Shown here in pieces: positions 12,576 to 17,508 of a stretch of DNA of 17,508 nucleotides. The position numbers were made by a program, and so were the translations under genes. This DNA comes from Patescibacteria group bacterium (GTDB lineage Bacteria; Patescibacteriota; Microgenomatia; UBA10105): positions 1 through 17,508 of the forward strand of contig DQGR01000104.1 in the NCBI GenBank assembly GCA_003524845.1. Direction: 5' to 3'. The notes beneath the pieces are model-generated. The model saw only the letters and a program-made list of their open reading frames with translations, had not been told where the DNA came from and searched no databases. Each line of letters begins with the position of its first letter. Position 1 is the first letter of the stretch.

Positions 12576-13160
12576 CTAACCTTGAAGTTTTTCTCTAAAG
12601 GATTGCAATTCTTTTCTTCGTTTTAAGAAATGGAGACTCGAACTAGTATGTTGATAAACAGTTTGTGGATGGGTAGTTAAAATTTCTGCTGCCCGTTTAT
12701 AGTCATTTGATACCCCATCCTGAAGTCCATACACTGTAATGAGAGAAATTACTTCGCTTGGTCTTAAAACAGTATGTACTGGCCACGATGTTCTTGAAGG
12801 GTCCGAGTTCATACGGCTTGGTTCTGCACTTATACATTCACCAAATATTCCAATCAAAGTATTACGAAAATCTTTTACGCCCTGCACACCAAGCACGGAG
12901 GTAAAACTGTTATCAGAACCTGGGAAGATGTCATCAAGTAATATTCCGTACTTCAATAATCGGCGTCTTTCGCTTACCCCCGCTTCCGGCGGTTCGGCTA
13001 GCTTATTAATTATTTTCTGATATTCTGTTAAATATTCGGAAAGCGCTTGTTGCCTAAAATCAACATCAGCCATTCCAACGGCAAAAGCCATTGAATTACC
13101 AATAATAGTTACTAATTGTCGTTCCCTTAAAGTCACGAATCGGTCTTCTTCTATTTTCAT
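12576..13160 (-). CDS. Small protein with a sigma-region-4-like helix-turn-helix
   Basis: 194 residues. The C-terminal part (about 130-182) reads VLRPSEVISLITVYGLQDG, then KRAAEILTTHPQTVYQHTSS, then LHFLKRRKEL. This follows the layout of sigma-70 region 4 (entry helix with VYGL-DG, recognition helix, then a basic Leu/Lys end). The N-terminal two thirds is helical and unassigned; a region 2 is not seen, so this is not a normal sigma factor. A DNA-binding regulator is the likely role. It has a perfect TTGACA -35 and a palindrome over its -10, suggesting regulated, possibly self-regulated, expression. No ribosome site is evident. Confidence 0.65.
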   Translation of the reverse strand: MKIEEDRFVTLRERQLVTIIGNSMAFAVGMADVDFRQQALSEYLTEYQKIINKLAEPPEAGVSERRRLLKYGILLDDIFPGSDNSFTSVLGVQGVKDFRNTLIGIFGECISAEPSRMNSDPSRTSWPVHTVLRPSEVISLITVYGLQDGVSNDYKRAAEILTTHPQTVYQHTSSSLHFLKRRKELQSFREKLQG

Positions 13161-13169
13161 AATTCAATT

Positions 13170-13188
13170 CTCTTAAAAAGATTAAGAG
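13170..13188. promoter_or_regulatory. Palindrome upstream of the HTH gene
   Basis: CTCTTAA-AAAGA-TTAAGAG overlaps the proposed -10. On the plus strand it is followed by GCCTTTTTA and could also look like a terminator, but no plus-strand gene ends here. An operator is the simpler reading. Confidence 0.4.
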
Positions 13189-13210
13189 GCCTTTTTATCC
13201 ACTTTGTCAA
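13181..13210 (-). promoter_or_regulatory. Promoter of the HTH gene
   Basis: Minus strand: -35 TTGACA (13205-13210, perfect consensus), 18-base spacer, -10 CTTAAT (13181-13186). The start point would fall about 14 bases before the ATG at 13160. Confidence 0.45.
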
Positions 13211-13212
13211 AT

Positions 13213-14391
13213 TCAAACCACAAACTGATCAATATACCCCTTTATCTCCCATTTCTTTGCTTCGGTAACTGAAACTGCCACAATCCCCTCTCCCGGTTGG
13301 CCGTAAATGACTAATGATTCGAGTGGTGCGGCGAGAATTGCGAATAAAGTCAACAGGTCTTCTTCTCCTTGCACCTCAAGCACTGCCGGATACTTGGCAC
13401 CGGTAATTAATTCTTTGAGTGTGGTAAATCCTTTTGCGCTCAGCGTGCCGGCGGTATTTTCAATAGTGTTCGTTACGGCAACAGTAGGAAACTTGAAGTC
13501 GGCAAGGATTTGAAATACTTTTTTTCGGGCAATATGGAAATCTATGACAGAAACCTGCGGAATAAATCCTGCACGAATGAGCGACTGCGTCACTGCATCT
13601 CCCACTGCGATCACCATGACTGGTAAACCTGTCAATTGAACTGACGGCGCGAGAACAGATTCTGCTAAGAAATTTAGGAGAGTAGCGGGTGACGCGCGTC
13701 GGGGAGCCCCAGTTGAAGCTCCACCTGTTTGATCCCGATAATCTTTTAAATACTTAAATGAAGATCGGGAGAGTTTGGAACGAAACTGGGGCTGGCGCGC
13801 GGCAGGACCCGCTTCGTCATAATTTTCCAAGCTAAATAACTCTCCCAGTGGTTGCTGCAATTTTTGGCGCAGTACGTCAGGCAGATTTCGTCTACCCCAA
13901 CTTGCGGCCACGGAAAATAATTCACCGGTTCGGCTGATCTCACCTGCGCGAATCCGGATTGAGTTGATTGGACTTTTGTCCTGCGCCAATACCCAGGGAA
14001 CCAGAATAATTTGTAAAGGTTTCCAGCCTTTTTCAATTCGTAGCTGATTAATCTCGCGCGCAACCGGCTCAGTCTCCGGTGAAACCACAATCGTTTCTAA
14101 CTTTTGATCCGTCAGCGTCGTGCCAAAGCGGTCAGTAATCGGCACGATCTTGGCCTGCGCTGAAAATTTATGCTGCACAAGAAAAGTTTCAACCACCGTT
14201 TTTCGCGTTGCAAACGGCTCAAGATAATTGGGAAATGGCAACCGTTTACTTTCAATGCGTTTGACAAACTCATCAGTTGTAATTCCCAGCCAGACCGTGT
14301 CTCCGACTTGAAAAGCTTTGGTAAGCATTGCCTCGTGCCCCTCGTGAAAGTGATCAAACGTGCCGCCAATCGTCAGATTTTGATATGTCAT
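13213..14391 (-). CDS. Fused phosphopantetheine adenylyltransferase and GTP-dependent dephospho-CoA kinase (archaeal type)
   Basis: A 392-residue protein predicted to carry out the last two CoA steps. The N-terminal nucleotidyltransferase has GGTFDHFHEGH (9-19), GITTDEF (36-42) and INSIRIRAGEI (142-152), as in archaeal/eukaryotic-type adenylyltransferases rather than bacterial CoaD. The C-terminal part matches the DUF359 GTP-dependent dephospho-CoA kinase: LPDVLRQKLQQPLGELF (170-186), VGDAVT (263-268), NTIENTAGT (308-316), VQGEEDLL (340-347) and YGQPGEGIV (363-371). The usual VDGK-like motif reads IDFHIARK. Residues about 192-236 translate a palindromic insert in the linker region. The ATG overlaps the glgA stop (ATGA). 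No connection with the pentose phosphate pathway beyond location. Confidence 0.85.
   Translation of the reverse strand: MTYQNLTIGGTFDHFHEGHEAMLTKAFQVGDTVWLGITTDEFVKRIESKRLPFPNYLEPFATRKTVVETFLVQHKFSAQAKIVPITDRFGTTLTDQKLETIVVSPETEPVAREINQLRIEKGWKPLQIILVPWVLAQDKSPINSIRIRAGEISRTGELFSVAASWGRRNLPDVLRQKLQQPLGELFSLENYDEAGPAARQPQFRSKLSRSSFKYLKDYRDQTGGASTGAPRRASPATLLNFLAESVLAPSVQLTGLPVMVIAVGDAVTQSLIRAGFIPQVSVIDFHIARKKVFQILADFKFPTVAVTNTIENTAGTLSAKGFTTLKELITGAKYPAVLEVQGEEDLLTLFAILAAPLESLVIYGQPGEGIVAVSVTEAKKWEIKGYIDQFVV
13684..13818. repeat. In-frame inverted repeat in the CoA fusion gene, family H
   Basis: Nested inverted arms: GCGGGT/ACCCGC at the ends, AGCCCCAGTT (13705-13714) pairing with AACTGGGGCT (13784-13793), and TCCCGAT (13733-13739) pairing with ATCGGGA (13764-13770). 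About 45 codons without a stop, including DEAGPAARQPQF and TGGASTGAPRRA. It divides the beginning of the kinase domain from its VGDAVT motif. Confidence 0.75.
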
Positions 14392-15722
14392 AGACTTAGA
14401 ATACGCCGGTACAATCGGACATACTCGGTGGCACTTTTATCCCAGGAAAAATCCTGCTTCATGACCCGGGCAACCATGCCGCGATACTCAAGCGTGTTTT
14501 CCCATAATGCCAGGCTTCTCCGGATTGCCTGATGCAGGCTTTCAGAAGTGGTTGACTTTAATAAAAATCCGGTTCTGCCGTCTTTGATCGTATCGACGAG
14601 CCCGCCGACTGCTGAGGCCACCGGAATCGTTCCGTATACCATGGAAATCATTTGCGTCAGTCCGCACGGTTCATAGTGGGAAGGAATCAGGAAAAAGTCA
14701 CTGGCCGCATAAATCCGGTGTGCAAGTTGTTCATCAAAACGCAAGTTGACTGAAATCCACGGCGCAAAATTTTTATGGTTAAACTCATTGAGCATTTTTT
14801 CTATCTTATGGTCACCGGTACCTAATAGTACCAGTTGTAATCGTTCCCGGGGTAATTCGGAAATGAGCGGAGTCAGTAAATCCACCCCTTTCTGACTTGA
14901 TAAACGCGCGATAAAACCATAGAGCGGAATATCTTTATTCACGGTCAGTCCCAGTTGTTGCTGTAATTTAACTTTGTTGGTAAGTTTGCCGGAAAATACG
15001 GACTGCCGCGTATATTTCTCGTATACATACCCATCAGGCGCCGGATTCCAGACATTATAATCAATCCCGTTTAAAATACCAAGGAAGCGACCGCGCTTGT
15101 GCCGAAGCACGCGGGACAACCCAAATCCCGCATTCCCCTTGCGGATTTCCTGGGCGTGAGCGGGTGAAACAGTTGAAATAAAATCAGCAGACTGCATGCC
15201 GAGCTTGAGAAAATTTACACGTTTACTATTGTCTCCAACCAACTCCGTAAACTGTTGCGTCTCTGGATATAAAAAATATTTAACGGGAAATTTACCCTGA
15301 TACGCAATGTTGTGAATCGTCAGTAAGGTTTTTGTAATCTTGAAAAAGGGATCTGGTCTTTTTTTGAGCAAAAACGGAATCAGCGCCGTGTGCCAATCAT
15401 GGCAGTGTAAAATGTCCGGCACGATCCCGCGGCGCTTCAGTTCTGAAATGACGTTGAGACAAAATTCCGCATACTTCGGTCCCTGGATTTTGGGATCGTG
15501 CTTTTTATTTGGCTTATCAAGCCGACTCCCGTCAATATACAAAACTTCCACCTTTGACCCAGGTAACGTACTTAAGCGCGGAACCCAGGCATAAGCCGGA
15601 ATCATGACCAGTGTTTTGATAGCAAGCTTTGCTTCGTACACCGGTAATGACCCCACCACATCTCCCAAACCCCCAGTTTTATAAATTGGCGCGCATTCAA
15701 AGGCTACGTGAACAACCAGCAT
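14388..15722 (-). CDS. glgA: Glycogen/starch synthase (GT5)
   Basis: A 444-residue retaining glucosyltransferase that adds glucose from ADP-glucose (or UDP-glucose) to an alpha-1,4-glucan. Visible: KTGGLGDVVGSLP (15-27), DILHCHDWHTALIPF, LLTIHNIAYQGKF, LNGIDYNVWNP, GFIARLSSQKGVDLL, the C-terminal EPCGLTQMISMVYGTIP and VGGLVDTI. All are typical of GlgA; 444 residues is somewhat shorter than the usual 470-490, but both GT-B domains are present. The start is placed at 15722 (MLVVHVAFEC) because TATAAT ends seven bases upstream and overlaps a further upstream ATG (15731). No palindromic inserts are seen, in contrast to its neighbours. Its stop is coupled to the CoA fusion gene. Confidence 0.92.
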   Translation of the reverse strand: MLVVHVAFECAPIYKTGGLGDVVGSLPVYEAKLAIKTLVMIPAYAWVPRLSTLPGSKVEVLYIDGSRLDKPNKKHDPKIQGPKYAEFCLNVISELKRRGIVPDILHCHDWHTALIPFLLKKRPDPFFKITKTLLTIHNIAYQGKFPVKYFLYPETQQFTELVGDNSKRVNFLKLGMQSADFISTVSPAHAQEIRKGNAGFGLSRVLRHKRGRFLGILNGIDYNVWNPAPDGYVYEKYTRQSVFSGKLTNKVKLQQQLGLTVNKDIPLYGFIARLSSQKGVDLLTPLISELPRERLQLVLLGTGDHKIEKMLNEFNHKNFAPWISVNLRFDEQLAHRIYAASDFFLIPSHYEPCGLTQMISMVYGTIPVASAVGGLVDTIKDGRTGFLLKSTTSESLHQAIRRSLALWENTLEYRGMVARVMKQDFSWDKSATEYVRLYRRILSL

Positions 15723-15729
15723 GGAAGTC

Positions 15730-15735
15730 ATTATA
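15730..15735 (-). promoter_or_regulatory. glgA -10 box, leaderless position
   Basis: A consensus TATAAT on the minus strand, seven bases before the ATG at 15722. The -35 is weak (TTCTAC at 17 bases). It supports the shorter glgA start. Confidence 0.45.
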
Positions 15736-15773
15736 ATCGATTAGTTGAGCAGGTAGAAGTCTGAAGAAATTGA

Positions 15774-16922
15774 CTACGATTTGCTTTGCAGTACTTTTTG
15801 GTACACCGCCTCATATCCCTGAACCATTTTTTCTATGGTAAAATTTTCCTCCACGTGCCGGCGGCAGGCATGCGGATCAATTTCTGAGATACGTTTAACT
15901 GCTTCAACGAGCCCAGCCACACCGCGTTTTTCAATCACCCACTTACCCTGCCTCGCCCCTGCACTATCATCATTTACGATAAAACCGGTGATCCCATCTT
16001 TAATAATTTCCGGCACGCTACCGTAATTATAGGCAACGACCGGTGTGCCACAGGCCAAAGCTTCGAGCATCACCATCCCAAACGGTTCTTCCCAGTGAAT
16101 CGGAAATAGGAACGCGCGGGCATGCTTTAAAAAATTAGTTTTTTCATCGTCGCGCAGGAATCCCAAAAGTGAAACTATTTTCCCATCGACATGTGGTTTG
16201 ACACGATTAACAAAGTAAGGATTCCCATAATAAAACTTGCTGGTCGAGATTTTTAGCTGTAGGGATAATCGTCGTGCTACTTCAACCGCATCAAGCGCTC
16301 CTTTTTCCGGTACTAAACGGCCCAAAAATGCCAGATAATTACTTTTTTGTGTTGAAAAAGAAGACGTTTCCGCGTCTAAACCGTGGTAAACAACTCCGGT
16401 TACATGCACCCGCTTCCGGTATTCATCTGCCTGGTTTTGGCTTATAGCAACGTAGTTTTCGTGCGAAAAATGGTCAAGCCGCCAGCCTTCCAGTGTATCG
16501 GCAGAAGGCAGAGCATCATGAAGTGTATACACAAGTGGCAACTGTGGAACAAGCTGGGCAAAGTACCGGATTAAAAAATCATGATAGGTGTGCATAATAT
16601 CAAGTTTTGCCGCTTGTGCGTGTTTTAAGGCTTTCGCAGTCAAGTCCACTTCGTATTCAATCGTCAGTGGTTTATACCGCATAAGCATGACCGAATGGTC
16701 GAGTCCCAGTTTTTTTGAAGGCAACCTTTCTCGTTCCAATTCCTCATCTCCTGCGATTAAAATTCCTTTTGTTTTGACATTTGAAGCAGAATAGACGTAT
16801 ACGGTATGACCGCGGTCAACCAGTCCATTTACTAATGAGATAAAGAGTGACTTTGGGGCAAAAATCCGGTCGTCGTACCGGGGTGTCATCAACAGTGATG
16901 GGAGTAATAAACCAATTTTCAT
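15774..16922 (-). CDS. GT4-family glycosyltransferase
   Basis: A 382-residue GT-B fold enzyme. It starts MKIGLLLPSLLMTPRY and shows the mid-protein FLGRLVPEKGALDAVEVARR donor-domain motif and the EX7E-type signature EPFGMVMLEALACGTPVVAY, with GSVPEIIKDGITGFIV behind it. It transfers a sugar from a nucleotide donor; substrate and product cannot be read. It follows the partial GT4 gene by one base and is its paralogue in the C-terminal half. Together with glgA it suggests polysaccharide or glycolipid synthesis. No ribosome site is evident; coupling to the upstream stop is likely. Confidence 0.88.
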   Translation of the reverse strand: MKIGLLLPSLLMTPRYDDRIFAPKSLFISLVNGLVDRGHTVYVYSASNVKTKGILIAGDEELERERLPSKKLGLDHSVMLMRYKPLTIEYEVDLTAKALKHAQAAKLDIMHTYHDFLIRYFAQLVPQLPLVYTLHDALPSADTLEGWRLDHFSHENYVAISQNQADEYRKRVHVTGVVYHGLDAETSSFSTQKSNYLAFLGRLVPEKGALDAVEVARRLSLQLKISTSKFYYGNPYFVNRVKPHVDGKIVSLLGFLRDDEKTNFLKHARAFLFPIHWEEPFGMVMLEALACGTPVVAYNYGSVPEIIKDGITGFIVNDDSAGARQGKWVIEKRGVAGLVEAVKRISEIDPHACRRHVEENFTIEKMVQGYEAVYQKVLQSKS

Positions 16923-16923
16923 T

Positions 16924-17508
16924 TCAATTTTTACGTAACAGGATTTCGTATTTATTAATCATCTGTTCAATACTGAAAAATTCCTCCACTCGTTTTCGGC
17001 AATCTTCACGTTTAATCGTGTCAATCTCCTTTATCTTTGCTGCCATTTCCGCAACTGAGTTAACGAGAAATCCGACCTTTCCATTTGTTACAATTTCCGG
17101 AATTGCGCCATGGGGATACGCGATCACCGGGGTCCCGCAACTCATGGCCTCAATTAACACCAATCCAAATGGTTCTTCCCATAAGGTCGGAAACAAAAAT
17201 GCTTTGGCTCCCTGGTACAGTTTGATTATCTCTTCGACGTGTTTTTCACCCAACCACTGGATCTGTGTGCCGTCGACGAGCGGCTTGATTTCAGATTCGT
17301 AATACTTGGTATCTTTAATCCTGCCGCCAATGAACATTTGTACCCCGGCTTGCTGTGCTGCCAGAATTGCGTCACGGGGATTTTTGTTTTTGCCAATTGA
17401 ACCCAGATATAAAACATAATTCTGGTGTGTTGCAGAAAATGCAAACTTGTTGGTGTCAACCGCGTTGTAGACGGTACCGGCGTAATTTAAATCCGGATTG
17501 GCTTTTTG
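16924..17508 (-). CDS. GT4-family glycosyltransferase, C-terminal part (5' end outside window)
   Basis: The frame is open to the window edge, giving 194 residues of the C-terminal domain. It contains YAGTVYNAVDTNKF, the donor-domain strand YVLYLGSIGKNKNP, then FLFPTLWEEPFGLVLIEAMS in two overlapping pieces, and CGTPVIAYPHGAIPEIV. The internal ATG at 17337 is not the start, since family sequence continues upstream of it. It resembles the downstream 382-residue gene (shared WEEPFG, CGTPV, PEI and C-terminal R-V-E-FSIEQM patterns), so the two look like a tandem duplication that has diverged. Confidence 0.85.
   Translation of the reverse strand, partial: QKANPDLNYAGTVYNAVDTNKFAFSATHQNYVLYLGSIGKNKNPRDAILAAQQAGVQMFIGGRIKDTKYYESEIKPLVDGTQIQWLGEKHVEEIIKLYQGAKAFLFPTLWEEPFGLVLIEAMSCGTPVIAYPHGAIPEIVTNGKVGFLVNSVAEMAAKIKEIDTIKREDCRKRVEEFFSIEQMINKYEILLRKN

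Noticed and set aside
13170..13200. Plus-strand intrinsic terminator (stem followed by CTTTTTA)
   Set aside because: No plus-strand gene lies upstream for 6 kb; the overlap with a minus-strand -10 makes an operator more plausible.
15955..16000. Possible repeat insert in the GT4 gene (AGARQGKWVIEKRG region)
   Set aside because: No inverted repeat at DNA level, and similar GxWVIxKRG segments are, as I recall, natural in this glycosyltransferase subgroup.

Overview
The window (about 45% GC by eye) carries a compact, almost entirely minus-strand metabolic region. It looks like a small-genome uncultivated bacterium of the Candidate Phyla Radiation, most likely Microgenomates/Patescibacteria-like. 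Reasons: very short gene spacing and ATGA overlaps, a DUF5674-like protein, an archaeal-style fused CoA enzyme, a NADP-type short 6-phosphogluconate dehydrogenase, and many promoters lying 6-7 bases before the start codon. TGA is used as a stop throughout, so this is not a code-25 lineage. The taxonomic call is inference.

Layout. 1-147: 3' end of an unidentified plus-strand gene. 214-5747 (minus): rpiB, rpe, two small membrane-protein genes, tkt, tal and a BadF/N-acetylglucosamine-kinase-like gene, tightly coupled. 5811-6632 (plus): one unknown gene, divergent from rpiB with overlapping -35 boxes. 6642-10745 (minus): zwf, a DUF5674-like gene, a small unknown gene, gnd and an unknown gene. 10929-13160 (minus): pgl, a membrane-anchored DsbA-like thiol oxidoreductase and a small protein with a sigma-region-4-like HTH. 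13213-15722 (minus): fused phosphopantetheine adenylyltransferase/GTP-dependent dephospho-CoA kinase, coupled to a GlgA-type glycogen synthase. 15774-17508 (minus): two GT4 glycosyltransferases, the second cut by the window end.

Together zwf, pgl, gnd, rpiB, rpe, tkt and tal encode the whole oxidative and non-oxidative pentose phosphate pathway, giving NADPH and pentose phosphates. GlgA and the glycosyltransferases point to storage or surface polysaccharide synthesis nearby.

The most unusual signal is a dense population of short palindromic repeats of several families. They lie between genes and also in frame inside coding sequences: four in tkt, two in gnd, and one each in zwf, rpiB and the CoA fusion gene. 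Two of the tkt copies look nested. Two intergenic copies supply the last codons and the stop codon of the upstream gene. This resembles the Rickettsia palindromic element phenomenon. There is no gene-free stretch over 300 bases; no tRNA, rRNA, CRISPR array or transposase was seen.
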